A DNA stretch of 49,676 bases, from the NCBI RefSeq assembly GCF_000499385.1, contig NW_013655096.1, forward strand, positions 1-49,676, read 5' to 3'. A model generated the notes under the pieces. It made no database searches, was not told where the DNA came from, and saw only the letters and a program-made list of their open reading frames with translations. Positions within the stretch are counted from its first letter, which is position 1. Every line of letters starts with the position of its first letter. Both the position numbers and the translations under genes were made by a program. The stretch comes from Eimeria necatrix (lineage: Eukaryota > Apicomplexa > Conoidasida > Eucoccidiorida > Eimeriidae). This document shows positions 1-12,181 of the stretch, one piece after another.

Positions 1-2
1 AG

Positions 3-287
3 CAGCAGCGCCGCAGCCCGCCCCCCCGCAAGCGCCCCCGCGACCGCCCGCCCCTCCGCCGCGCACCCGCCGCCAGCAGCAGCAGCCGCAGCCCCAGCAG
101 CAGCAGCAGCAGCAGAAGCGACAGCGACAGCAGCAGCCAGCCCTCCGGCGCCGACTCCAGCGGCAGCGGCGCGGACAGCAGCAGCAGCACCACCAGCAGC
201 AGCAGCAGCGCCGACGAGGCGCACACGGACAAGCCGCCCAGACGCAGCAGCAACGCCGCGCCTCCACCAACGCAACGCGCGGCCAAC

Positions 288-319
<32 letters not shown>

Positions 320-412
320 AGCGCCGGACGAGGTGGACGTGCAAAAGGAGCTGCACGCCCTCCAGCAGCTCTTCGGCAGCGACGCTGCTGCGGAAGCGCC
401 TTCGGGAGAGCT

Positions 413-459
<47 letters not shown>

Positions 460-950
460 AGCAGGAACAACAGCAGCAACAGCAGCAGCGGCCGCAGGCT
501 GAACCCGCGGAAGCCAAAGAAAAGCACAGAGTGCGTTTTGCTGCAGAGACGAAGACCTCGCCCCGTGGGAGCTCCCGCCGTAGCAGCAGCAGGAAGCAGC
601 AGCAGCAGCAGCAGCAGCAGGAGCACGCTTTTGAGCTGCTGCAGCATTTAGTGCCTCAGGGGTTCTCATCGAGGCCCCTCAGTGCCCCGCCTAATGTAGC
701 TGCGTACACACCCGAAGCGGCGAAACGGCGAGTGCTGCAGCTGCTGCAGCGCGTGCAGCAGCTGCAGCACAGGCGGCTGCTGAAGCAGCAGCAGCAGCAG
801 CAGCAGCACGAGGATGCGGGAGCAGCAGCAGTAGCGCACGCAGTTGCAGCAGACTGTAGCAGCATGAGGAACTCCTTTGCTGATTTGCTGCAGTCTGCTT
901 TCGTTAGAGTCTCTGCGGAACTCGCCAGGAGTAGGGGAGAGCCAGGGTAG
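3..950 (+). CDS. 3' part of a Ser/Gln-rich protein (5' end outside window)
   Basis: One frame is open from the window edge (base 3) to TAG at 948-950, about 315 codons, with no ATG required inside. The first 110 codons are Arg/Pro- and Ser-rich with SDSDSSS-type patches. Then come poly-Ala and a poly-Gln run of about 17, separated by ordinary sequence (for example KEKHRVRFAAETKTSP and YTPEAAKRRVLQLLQRVQQL) that does not look like a repeat shadow. The last 30 residues (SFADLLQSAFVRVSAELARS) can form an amphipathic helix. I do not recognise the family. The SR-like start and the basic/helical tail would suit a nuclear protein, but that is inference. The frame is preferred over the others because Gln, Ala and Ser, not Cys or Leu, encode the triplet runs. 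Confidence 0.5.
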
Positions 951-1853
951 CCCTGCTGCTGCTGCTGCTGTCGTTGCTGCTGCTGCTGACCTAACCTAGC
1001 TTTGCTGCTGCTCTTCTTCTGTAGTCAAATATCCCTGGAAAGCGGCCGCAGTAGTGGAGCATGCTGCATCTTCTGCGGCAGCTGCAACAGCAGCAGATGC
1101 AGCAGCAGCAGATGCAGCAGCAGCAGCCGCAACAGCAGCAGCTCAGTAGTGGCTGCTGTAGCAGTAGCAGCTGCTACAGCAGCAGCGGGAGCTTTCGCAT
1201 CCGCAGCAGCTGTTATGCACGCTGCAGCTGCCCAAGTGATAGCCGCAGAAGCTGGAACAGCAGCAGCGGCAGGAGCTGCTGCTGCGGCTGTGCTGCAGCG
1301 CGGCTGCACCCGCAGCAGCTGCCCTGCAGCGACAGGTGCAGCAGCAGCAGCAGCTGCGGCTGTGCTGCGGCGAAAGATGCAGCTGCTGCAGCTGGGGCGC
1401 CGGCTGCTGTTGTTGACAGCAGCTGCAGCAGCGACAGCAGCAGCAGCGACAGCAGCAGCGGTGCTGCAACAGCGGCAGCTGTGGCTGCTGCTGCTGCACA
1501 CAGCTCTGCTTTGTGGGCGGTTCTGTTGCACCGTTGTGGCGTAGGGCTGTGTTTCTTGCTGCTGCTGCAGCAGCAGCAGCAGCAGCAGCGCCGCTGCTCG
1601 CTGCAGCTGCCGGTTCTTGAAGATTTTGGGGGCGAGCTGCGCGAACACTCCATTGTTTGAATTAGCAGCTGATGTTCCGTTTGCTGCTGCTGCGTTTGCT
1701 GCTGCTGCGGTTCGCAGCTGCTGCGCTTTTCTGCCGTTGCACTTTGCAGCTGATGCACTGTCTTGCTGCGGCTGCTTCAGGCTTATAGTAGCGAAAGTAG
1801 CAGCAGCAGCGTGGTACTTTAGCAGCAACAGTAGCCCCGCAGCAAATGGTCGT

Positions 1854-1894
<41 letters not shown>

Positions 1895-3426
1895 TCGCTA
1901 GGTAGCGAGAGTGGCGCCCTGCAGCCAGCTAGCCACCTAAGCTAACTAGTCCGTGGCTAGCTGTAGCTAGCTGCGGGTGCTGCTGCTGTCTGACTATCTG
2001 CTGCTGCGTGTCTTCACTCTCTAGCTGCTGCCAGAAAGGCTTTGCTGCAGCAGCTGATGCAGCTTTGGCACTTTTTAAAAACATGATAACTGACAGAAGC
2101 GGGCAGCAGCAGCAAACCAGGAAGGTTTAAACAGGAGAGAGCTGCAGTGCTGCAGCTGCTGCTGCAGCAGCAGCAGCTGCAGCAGCTGCAGTGCTGCAGC
2201 TGCCGTTACAGCCGATGCAGCTGTCTATACACCACAAGTGCGGATGAAAAGAGGCAGTAAGCTGCTGCTGCTCTGCACTTCTGCTGCCTCAGACAGCAGC
2301 AGCGCGAAAGCAGCAGCAGCTGCTGCCTTATTTCTTCTCTTTTGAATTAAATGGGAAGAAAGCAGCGTCTAGAGCTGGAGAGCAGCAGCAAATGTTGCAG
2401 CAGCAAAACGAGCTGCAGCAAAGCCAGTAAGCTGCTGCTCCCTGGAAGACACAAAAAGAAATCCAACATACGCAAACACCCAATGCCGGACGACCCCACA
2501 GGCACACACAGCTGCTGCTGCTGCACTGCAGCAGCTGCAGTGCAGCAGCTCTGCTGCAGCGGCGCTCGAGTGCTGCTGCAGCGCACCGTTTGCGCTGCTG
2601 CTGCAGAAGTCGCCGCTTCTTGTGCCCACAGAGGCAGCTTCTGCTGCTGCTTTTGCTCAACAATGGAGCAGCAATTCTAAAAGCCAGAAAGACCTGCCTC
2701 TAATTGCTGCTTTTAGATGCTGTCTTTAAAAGTAGATCTGCCTTTGTGGTTGGGCTGCCACTGGCCCCTTGTTCATGCAGCTAGCTAGCTGCTAGCTCCA
2801 GTCACCTGCAGCTAGCTGCTGTGGCTAGCTGCAGCTAGCTAGAAAAGCCCGAGTCTGCTGCCTGCAGCGGGAAGGGTCGGCTCGAGCTAGGGTGGCTGTG
2901 GCGCTAGCTGCCCATGGATCAACTAAGATAATAGAACTAAGTTAAATCATTTAGAATAAATCTGAACAAATTAAAATAAAATCTAAAGTTCCTGGAGTTG
3001 CGGTAGGTATCTGCCAGTGCCATTCCTATGCCGACAGCTGCAGGGGCGCTGCGGCGGGTATACTCGAGGTTGCTGCTGCTAATTGCTTAAAGACAAAATG
3101 AATTGGAAAAATAATAATAATTGTAATAATAATGAGAAATAGAAAGCGGGGCCTCCAGAGGCAGCAGTCTCGCGGTGGCTGTTGCTGCTGCTGCTGCTGC
3201 GGCTGCTGCAACTTTGCGCAGAGGTCCTTGCTGCCTCACGGCGTAGGGCTTGCTGCTGACGGGGCTGCTGCTACTGCTGCTACGGCCCTAGGATATGAAC
3301 AATTGAATAAACAAATCTCATCCTTTTTTTCTAGTTAAGCTTTTTGCTGCTTGCAGCTGCAAGCAGCAGCAACAGCGAAGCGAGGCTCCCTACACGGAGC
3401 AGCAACAACAGCAGCAGCAGCGGCAA
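951..3426. other. Low-complexity intergenic stretch
   Basis: CAG/CTG triplets dominate 951-1900 and 2140-2660, with all frames open by virtue of the repeat. Short CTAG-tetramer patches lie at about 1925-1975 and 2780-2845, and an A/T-rich patch at 2930-2990 and 3100-3140. A frame starting with ATG at 2351 (110 codons, + strand) has a basic non-repetitive start but soon becomes poly-Cys/Ala, so I do not call it. Nothing else is supported. Confidence 0.5.
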
Positions 3427-3645
3427 ATGCTCTGCTCTGCTGCATGCGCCCGTAGACTGAAGGCAGCACTTACAGCAGCGGGATTTAAGGCCATTCTCTG
3501 GCCTTGGCAGCAGCAGCAGGAGCGCAGAGGGCAACAGAAACAGCAACAGCAGCAGGGACACTGGCAGCAGCAGCAGCAGCAGCAGCCAGGGCCGACGGCC
3601 CCACCGGTCTCAGCCTTCTCTCTAGGCGTACAAGCACAGAACTAA
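3427..3645 (+). CDS. Possible short ORF or 5' exon, unknown
   Basis: ATG at 3427 opens 72 codons ending at TAA 3643-3645. The first third (RRLKAALTAAGFKAILWPW) is not repetitive; two poly-Gln runs follow, then a Pro/Ser tail. It lies 290 bases upstream of the SNF5-like start on the same strand, so it could be an upstream exon, an upstream ORF or chance. No family is recognised. A weak GT (GTACAA) near 3630 could act as a donor. Confidence 0.2.
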   Translation: MLCSAACARRLKAALTAAGFKAILWPWQQQQERRGQQKQQQQQGHWQQQQQQQPGPTAPPVSAFSLGVQAQN

Positions 3646-3676
3646 GGCAGCAGCAGCAGTAGCATCAAAAAGAACC

Positions 3677-3708
<32 letters not shown>

Positions 3709-3937
3709 CGCCATCTCACCGTCGCTAGCAGCACCGGGCAAAAAGAGCTGCAGGCAGCAGCAGGCGAACTCTTCGCCGCTGCTGCTGCTGCAGCTGCCGT
3801 CTTCGCTGCTGACTCTTTGTCCTTTTTAGGCTTTCCCCAGTCAACCCAATGAAGCAGCAACAGCAACTCTAGCAGCAGCGGTGGAGGCAGCAGCAGCAAA
3901 GAGGGTGCTGCTGCGGCGCTGCAGCAAAGGCGGCGAC

Positions 3938-6900
3938 ATGCAGGACCAACGGATTCAGCAGCACCAGCAGCGGCTGCTGCTGGAGCAGCCACAACCGCAG
4001 CAGCCACATCTGCACCAGCAGCTACTGCAGCAGCAACCGCTGCAGCAGCAGCCGTTGCAGCAGCAGCCGCTGCAGCAGCCGCCACTGCAGCAGCAGCCGC
4101 TGCAGCAACAGCCACTGCAGCACTTGCAGCAACAGCCCTACATGCAGCATATCCCCGCTCACACTCATTACTCGCAGCATGGGCAGCAGCAGCAGCAGCA
4201 GCAGATACCGCCGCAGCCTCAAAGGCCTTTGGAGCTGCAGGACCAGCAGCTGCAGCACTCGCCTCTGCAGCAGCGGCAGCAGCAGCAGCAGCAGCAACGG
4301 AGACGGAGTCAGCTGCAGCAGCGCCCCTACGAAGGCTCAGCAGGAGGTGCTGCTGCATCCTCGTTAGCGGCAGCACCAGCAGCAGCAGCAGCAGCAGCAA
4401 AGTCTCCGGCTGGGCAGCAGGCTGCTGCCCCGGTACGCACTATGCACAGCAGCCCGCGGGATCAGCAGCAGCAGCAGCAGCAGCAGCAGCAAAGTGCTTC
4501 CAGCTCTTTACGGCCAGTTTCTGCTTCTCAGGGGCCGGAAGCAGCATTTGCGCATGTTGCTGCAGCAGATCCAGCAGCAGCAGCAGCAATACTCCCCGGA
4601 GCTGCAGCAGCAGCAGTTTCCCCCGCAGCAGCAATACCCCCCGCAGCAGCAGCAGCAGCAGTAGCAGGGCTAAACCCAGCAGCAGCAGCAGCAGCAGCAG
4701 GCCAGTTCAAGCCGCAGTGGCTGCCGAACTACGGAGTAGCAGCAGCAGCTGTTGCGGATGCGCGGCATGCTCTCGAGACTATTGCGGGTGCAGCAGCAGT
4801 TGCTGCAGCACGCGCAGCAGCAGCAGCAGCAGCAGCAGGGGGTTCAGCAGCAGCGGGCAGTTCCTGCCCACCGCTGCCGCCGTCAAAGGCCCAGCAGCTG
4901 CAGCAGCTGCTGGAGGAGATTGACTTGGCTGTTGCTGCAGTGCAGAGCCAGCAGCAGCAGCAGCAGCAACAGATGTGGCTGCTGCTGCCGCAGAGGAACG
5001 TGACGAACAAGCTGGAAGAGCAGCAGCTGCAGCAGCAGCTTCAGCAGCAGCTTCAGCAGCAGCTGCAGCAGCTGCAGCAGCAGCAACAGCAGTTGCTGTC
5101 GCTCCGCTCCCTGGGGCAGACGATCTTGGGGTGGGTCCCTGGGGCCTCTTTTTTGTCGACGGAGGATGCAGCAGCAGCAGCAGCTGCTGCTGCTGCTACT
5201 ACTGCAGCAGCAGCAGCAGCAGCTAATAAGCTGCCGCAGACCCTCAGGCCCCCCGATATCTGTGTCCTCACGCCGTTGACTGGCACCAGCAGCATCACCG
5301 GATTTAGCAGCAGCACAGGTCTCACAGCTATTTGCTGCCCCTGATGACCTGCCGGGGGTCCCGGCGCTGCTGCAGCTGCTGCGCTACACCTTTCCTGCTG
5401 CTGAGAAGCAGCACAGGCTGTCTCTGTTGCTGCAGCAGCAAGAGCAGCTGCTGCAGCAGCTGCTGCAGGAGGAGCAAACGGCGAAGCAGCCCTCTGCCGC
5501 ATGCGCGGAGTCTGCAGCAGCAGCAGCAGCAGCAGCAGCAGAGTGCGAGAGCCCGCCTTTAGGACTTTCGGATGGCCTTGCGGGCGCGTCGATGTTTAGT
5601 GCAGCAGCAGCAGCAGCAGCAGCAGCAGACACAGCAGTAGCAGCAGCAAACGATGGCGTGTCGCTGCCTGAGCCAGTTGTTGTGCCAGTCCCGCTGCAGC
5701 AGGGGCCCCCTGCTGCGGGCTGGCTGCAGGGGCCCCCGCAGCAGCTGCCGCTGCTGCTGCAGCTGCGAAGGCAGCGAGCACGGCCAAGGCCTAGGTTTAG
5801 GCTGCTGTCGCAGCGGACGCAGCAGCAGCAGCAGCGGCGGCTGCTGCGGTGGAAGCAGCAGCAGCAGCAGCAGCGGCTTCAGCAGCAGCCAGCAGCAAAG
5901 GACTGGAGAGCCCTCGAGGACCCCCTGCTGCTGCCTGCTGCAGTTCATTTGCTGCCGCAGCACCGCCGCATTTGTGTGCTGCGTTTAGACCTGCATGCTG
6001 CTTGTGGCGCAGCAGCAGCTGCTGCGCTGCAGCGGCACCTGGAAACAGCACCGGCGGCAGCAGCAGCAGCAACGCCAGCTGCTGCTGCTGCTGCTGCTAC
6101 GGATGTGAGCCCTCCGAAGGCGCCGCAGCGCAGCGAAACAACTCAGGGACGGTCAAAGGCCGCAGCAGCAACAGCAGCAGCAGCAGCCAGTGCTGCTGCT
6201 GCTGCTGCTGTTGCTTCGTTTGAAGCAGAAGGAGCTGCTGCTGCGGGCGGAAGCAGCAGAAGCAGCCGCAGCGGCAGCAGCAGTAGCAGCAGCAGCTTGC
6301 TGCCAGCAGCAGAAGACGTCGTGTGGGACATCTGCGACTCTGGTGTCGCACTGGAGGGCCTGGCAGCTAGCTGGCTAGCTGACCACAACATCCCGTTGTC
6401 TGTGCAGCTAGCTGAGCAGAAGCAGCAGCAGCAGCAGCAGCAGCAACAGTCAGTGCAGAGTGCGCGTGCCCCAAGTCGCTTGACAGCCTGCAGCAGCAAC
6501 AACAGCAGCTGCAACCGAAGAAACGCTGCTGCAGCAGCAGCAGCAGCAGAGGATTCTGTTGGTTGCTGCACTGTGGACGTGCTGCAGATGCTGCTCTCGA
6601 GCCTGCGGCAGCAGCTAGCTGCAGCACAAGAGCGGGAGGCAGATTTCACGCTGCTGCTGCAGCTGCTGCAGCAGGCTGAGAAGCAGCAGCGGCTCGACGG
6701 ACAGCGAACACAGCCGCAGCAGCAGCAGCAGCAGCACGTCGCAGCAGCAGCGTGTGAAGACTCGCGTTATACAGCACAGATTGGCAGCAGCGACAGCAGC
6801 AGCAGCATGAACAGCAACAGCAACAGCAGCAACACCGGCAGGAGCCACAGCAGCAGCAACAGCAGCAGCAACAGCAGCAGCAGCAGCAGCAACAATTGCT

Positions 6901-6983
6901 GCTCCAGTAGTGCTCACGATTTAGGTGCTGCGGCAGCAAATGCCACAGCGCCTGCAACCACCGACAAGAGGGATGACGCGCAG

Positions 6984-7015
<32 letters not shown>

Positions 7016-8276
7016 GCACGAGCAGCAGCCGCAACACGAGCAACGGGAGCAGCAGCACCACCAACAGCAGCAGCACTCGCACGAGCAGCAACACGAGCAG
7101 CAGCAGCACTCGCAGCAACACGAGCAGCAGCAGCAGCAGGAACACGAGCAACAGCAGCAGCAGCAGCTGCAGTGCGTGCTGGAGGTGACAGCAAACGACC
7201 CCAGCAGCGGCTGGCGGCTGCAGGACCGTTTGCTGTGGTCTTTAGATGCTAGTGATGCTGCTGTTTATGCACAAGTGCAGCAGCTGAGTACGGAGCTGCT
7301 GCTGCCGCCGCGTCTTGCTGCTGCTTACTTTGCTGCGCTGCTGCAGCAGATCAGCAGCAAGCGCCACGCTGCAGTGCTGCAGCACCGGCAGCAGCTCAAG
7401 GGGGCCCACCAGGCCTGGGGCCTGGCGCCGCCTTTCTGCTGCAGGGGCGCTGCAGCAGCAGAAGCAGCAGCAGCAGCAGAAGCAGCAGAAGAAGACGCTG
7501 CTGCTGCTGCTACTGCTGCTGCCACTACCAGTCCAAAAGCAGCAGCAACGGAGCAGCATGCTTCGCTGGCTGCTGCTGCGGGCGCTGCTGCAGCGGAGGC
7601 TGCCGCAGCAGCAACGACCAACGGCTACCACTCCAGCAGCAGCATCAGCAGCGTCGGCAGCAGCGTCGGCAGCAGCGTCTCAGCAGCAACCACGCGGCAG
7701 CAGCAGCAGCAGCAGCAGAAGTGGCAGCAGCAGCAGCACGACGGACAGGAGCAGCAACCAAGGCGCCGCAGCAGCATGCTGCGCGGGTCTCTGGAGGGCT
7801 TGAGGACTCACAAGGGCCTTTTCGTCTACTGGTGAGCCCCGATGCCTAGCAGCTAGCTAGCTAGCTGGCTAGCTAGCTAGCTAGATGGCAAGCTAGGCAT
7901 GTAGCTCGCTAGCTGACTAGCTGGCTGGCTAGCTAGCTAACTAGGCATGTAGCTAGCTAGCTCGATAGTTGGGTAGCCAGCTTTCTCCAGCTAGCTAGCT
8001 GGGCCCGTAGCTAGCTAGCTAGCTCGCCAGCTCGGTAGGTGGGCAATGAGCCGACTGGATAAATAGCGAGCTAGAGAGGTTTGCAGCTAGCCAGCTAGCT
8101 AGCTAGCTAGCTAGCTGGGTAGCTAGCTAGCTAGCTAAATAGCTGCGGGGGCGTCAAGTGGCTGTGTCTTTGCTGCAGCCCAGAGAGCGCGGAGTCTCTT
8201 TTGTCTCCATGGACAACTTTAGTTCGCCGCGTGGAGAGGACTTGCTGCAGCCGCCCGCGGCCGCTGCTGCTGCGCT

Positions 8277-8307
<31 letters not shown>

Positions 8308-8426
8308 GAGCAGCAGCGAGAGCAGCAGCGGCAGCGACAGCAGCAGCAGCAATGAGAGCGAACCGGAGGCAAGCCTTCCGTGCTGCGGGCTTCGCAAAGC
8401 CGCTGCTCTCAGGGGCCACCGGCGCC

Positions 8427-8468
<42 letters not shown>

Positions 8469-8773
8469 CCAGCAGCAGCAGCAATGCAGTCACATTGCGG
8501 AGACCGGAAGAGACCTCTTCTCGCCTCATTGCATCTTGGTGTGCTGCTTCTGCTGCTAAACGGCGGCTTGCTGCTGCAGATGCTGTGGCTCAGTGGGTGT
8601 GGCAGGCTGGAGGCAGCAGAGGAGCAGCAGCTGCTGCTGCAGCCGCTGCTGCTGCTGCAGCGACGAGAAAGCGAGTTGTAAGGGTTCCGCCTGCTGCCGA
8701 GTCTTCTGACGCAGCAGCAGACGGGCCCGAACACTGCAACATTCCGTTACAGCTGCTGCAGCAGCAGCAACAG

Positions 8774-8814
<41 letters not shown>

Positions 8815-8899
8815 GCAATGGGGCCCCACACTTACCTGGACCCCGGGGGCGCAGCAGTGGCACAGGCGACTTCCCCCACCCAAACGGAAGAAGCGCTAG
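3938..8899 (+). CDS. SNF5/SMARCB1-like chromatin remodelling subunit
   Basis: Start ATG 3938 (purine at -3). The N-terminal 400 codons are Gln/Pro/Ala-rich. The frame changes between about 5131 and 5328: an intron ending at CACAG/5327 or a sequencing error is needed, and the exact donor is unresolved. The main exon then runs to a clean donor (TACTG|GTGAGC, 7832/7833), and the last exon starts at 8179 after CTGCAG in matching phase and ends with a basic PKRKKR tail at TAG 8897. Two segments resemble the two SNF5 repeats. Repeat 1 is split into CVLRLDLHAACG and, about 110 residues later, VVWDICDSGVALEGLAASWL. Repeat 2 contains LQDRLLWSLDASD, then a helical LPPRLAAAYFAALLQQI. In the family these repeats bind partners inside SWI/SNF nucleosome remodellers in the nucleus. 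Human SMARCB1 has 385 residues; here homopolymers push it to roughly 1,450. The family call is by eye and moderate. Confidence 0.55.
7846..8150. repeat. CTAG-tetramer array inside SNF5-like intron
   Basis: About 300 bases of imperfect GCTAGCTA repeats fill the intron 7833-8178 of the SNF5-like gene. The intron has a GTGAGC donor and a TTGCTGCAG acceptor, and splicing it out keeps the reading frame (phase 2 on both sides). Confidence 0.8.
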
Positions 8900-9600
8900 C
8901 TGCTGCCGTTGCTGCAGCAGAGGCAGGAGCTTCTGCTGCAGCTGCTGCTGCAGCTGCTGCCGCTTTTACAGCTGCCGCGGCTGCATTTGCTGCGGTAGCT
9001 GCCGTTGCCGCAGCTGCATCTGTTAGGCAGCAGAGGCAGCGAACTATTTCATGCGTAAATGCGCGTTTTGTAAAACAGTAAAAGAACGGTAGCTAGCTGT
9101 TTCTCAGGTGGCTAGCTAGCTAACAAGCTGGCTACTTCTTAGCTCTCTAGCTAGCTGTCCAGCTAGCTGTCTAGCTAGCTGTCCAGCTCTCTGTCTCGTG
9201 GCTGTCTAGCTAGCTGTCTCCTAGCTGTCTACCTAGCTGCCAATCTAGTTGTCCAGCTAGCTGTCTAGCTAGCTGCCTCCTAGCTGGCTAGCTAGCTGCC
9301 CCTACAGGGATGGCTAGCTGTGTCCAGCTAGGTGGCTGCTGCAGTTTGGAGTGCTTGCCACGGCTAGCTAGCCGCATGCGCCTCAAGGTGTGGAGCTAGC
9401 TAGCTCAGGGTGCTGCCTACTTCAGCTAGCTAGCTAAGGACAGCTAGCTAGCTGAAGTGGCTGGCTGGAGCTAGCTGGCTACTCAGCTAGCTAGCTAAAG
9501 ACAGCTGGCTGCTTCAGTTGGTAAAGTTAGTTATCTACTTTAGCTAGCTGGCCGAAGCTAGCTAGCTACCTACATTAGCTAGCTGGCTAAAGCTAGCTAG
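8900..9600. repeat. 3' flank of SNF5-like gene and CTAG-tetramer array
   Basis: 8900-9080 is triplet- and Ala-rich 3' flank. From about 9090 to 9605 the sequence is an imperfect CTAG-tetramer array with other bases interspersed. It separates the convergent SNF5-like (+) and membrane-protein (-) genes. No gene is seen. Confidence 0.7.
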
Positions 9601-11242
9601 CTACTTTTTGCGAGCGGAAAAGAAAATGCAACAATCGAAGAGAAAGACTAGAAGGAAAAAGAAGAACAAAAGCTCTTGAAAAAGATGGTGCTTCCTGTCA
9701 GGACGCAGCAGCAGCAGCACCAGCTGCTGCTGCAGCTGCTGCAGCAGTGTTGCAACTGCTGCAGTATTGCAGCTGCTGCAGCATTGCAGATGCTGCTTTT
9801 GCTGCTCTTTCTTGACTAACAGTTTCTGATTCCTCAGTTGCTGCTGCAGCTGCTGCTGCTGCTGCTGCCAGCTGCTGCCAGATCGCGCAGACACGCCTAC
9901 CATCTATGATGGAATGGGTACGGCGGCAGCAGCATCAGCAGCAGCAGCACGTTCTGTTGCTGCTGATGCTGCTGCCCCGTTAGTGCTGCTGCTGCGCTGC
10001 CCTTCAACGGCGCCACTCACGTTGCTGCTGTTCCTGTTGCTGCTGCTTCTCGCTTGCTGCAGCTGCAGCAAACGTATCCCGATGTGGGCGCGGCGGCTGC
10101 GCTGCTGCTGCTGCTGCTGCCACGCTGACACGAGCCCAGTATAGTGCCGCTGCAGCAGCAGCACCAGCGGCAGCACCAGAACGTTCAGCAGCAGCAGCGT
10201 AAGCCCGACATTCCTGCAGCAGCAACAGCAGCAGCAGATGCGTGCAGCAAATGAGTCAGCCACGAAGAAAGGCAGCAACGGGAAGAAAGCTGGCAGATGC
10301 GCAATGAGGGGAAACCGCTAGCAGCAGCAGCAACAGCAGCAGCAGCAGCTAATTCAGCGACATGCGCAGATAAAAACACAAACCAGGGAACAGCCGTCAA
10401 AGACTTGGCTAGCTAGCTAGCTATAGAGGTAACTAGTTGGTAAACTGTCTTGCTAGCTAGCTAGCTAGATAGCTAGCTAGCTAGCTAGCTGACTAGCTAG
10501 GTAGCCTGCTACATCGCTGGTGGTGTAGCCAGCCAGCTAGCCACCCTTAGCTAGCTAGCCAGCCTCAGCCAGCTAGCCAGCCTTAGCCAGCTAGCCAGCC
10601 TCAGCCAGATAGCCAGCCTTAGCCAGCTAGCCCGCCTTAGCCAGCTAGCCAGCTAGCTAGCCACAGCTGCTTAGCTAGCCAGGCCACTTCAGCTGACCAA
10701 GCCCAGCTACCTAGCTAGATACCTAGCTAGCTAGCTAGCTAGTGAGGTAGCTAGCTAGTCAGCTAGCTAGGCAGCCATCTAAGTAGCTAGCTAGGTAGCT
10801 AGCTTGGTAGCTAGCTAACTAGGTAGCTAGTTAGGTAGTTAGGTAGCCAGCTAGTCGGCTAGGCAGCTAGCTAGCTACTAGCCAGCCAGCGAGCTAGCTA
10901 ACAGCTAGCTAGCTAACTAGCTAGCTACCTGGCTAGCCAGGGGAGCCTTACGTAGCAGTGCTGAGGCTGGCGTCTGCTTCTGAGTCGAAAGCAATGGCTC
11001 CCAAAAAGAAAATGAAAAAGAACTCGAAGAAGCGCAGCAGCAGCAAAACAGAAGCAGCGCGGCGACGCCGGGACCTGGGGAGGAGCAGCAGCACAAACAA
11101 ACAAATGAATAAAAAAATAAAATTAAAATAATAATAAATAAATAATAAATAATAAAATAATAAATGAGGAGGGGCTACAGTAGCAGAGGGGAAAAGCAGC
11201 AACGCCAGTACAAAAGGAAACGGACGCCTGTAGCTGAGGCGA

Positions 11243-11289
<47 letters not shown>

Positions 11290-11440
11290 GCTGCTGCTGT
11301 TGCTGCTGCTTACATAGTTTCGTCTGAGGCCAAGAGGACAGGGAGGGGAGAAACAGCAGCAGCAAAAAGCCCCTTGAGGAAAGAAGGAAGGAAGCTCAAG
11401 GAGACACTTAAAAAGACAATCACGTAGAGAGTCTGCAGGT

Positions 11441-11478
<38 letters not shown>

Positions 11479-12127
11479 TAAATAGAGCTGCAGCAGCAGC
11501 TAGACTGAAGCAGCAGTGCCACTGCCACCAACAGCAAAACACAAGCAACCACAATAACAGCAGCAGCAAAAACAGTAACAGCAGCAAAAGGCGCAGCAGA
11601 AGGAAAAACAGCAAAGGAAACGACAACTGCAGCAACTGCAGCAACAGCAGCAGCGGCAGCAGCAGCAGCTGGACGAGGCTGGTGATGTAAGGAGAGGGCA
11701 GGGAAACGCAGAATCAGGAGCCACAAAAACGCAGCAGCAGCAGCAGCAACAGATGCTGCAGCAGCAAAAGTGACTGCAGCAGCAATAGCGGCTGCAGCAG
11801 CAGCACAAGCATGAAAAAATAAGACAAAGGAGGCAGCAGCAGACAAAAGGGACGAATAGAGAGGAAGCAAAGAAACGAACGAGACAAGAAAGACAAAAGG
11901 TGATAGAATGAGCAGCAGGAAGCAGCAGCTGCTGCAGCAGCAGCAGCTGCAGCAGCAGCAGAAGGCACAAAAAGGAAAAAGAACAAAAAGAGAAAAGACA
12001 AAAAGCTCTTACTTGCAAAAAGAAAACAGCAAGGAAATTATAAGGGGCAAAAATGCTGTCGCTGATCAGGCCCAAAGAAAGCATGCGGAGGCACAAGTCC
12101 ACGGAGTGAAACAGCAGCAGCAGCCCT

Positions 12128-12181
<54 letters not shown>

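Noticed and set aside
1002..1828. Several overlapping 100-270-codon ORFs on both strands
   Set aside because: All are open because of CAG/CTG triplets; they are rich in Cys, Leu or Ala with no unique sequence and no splice context.
2351..2680. 110-codon plus-strand ORF with basic start
   Set aside because: After 45 codons it becomes poly-Cys/Ala from triplets; the minus strand is equally open and no splice or family support exists.
9698..10213. Alternative Ala-rich reading of the last two membrane-gene exons
   Set aside because: It also joins in phase across the same intron, but only the hydrophobic frame agrees with the phase of the upstream exon ending at 10952.
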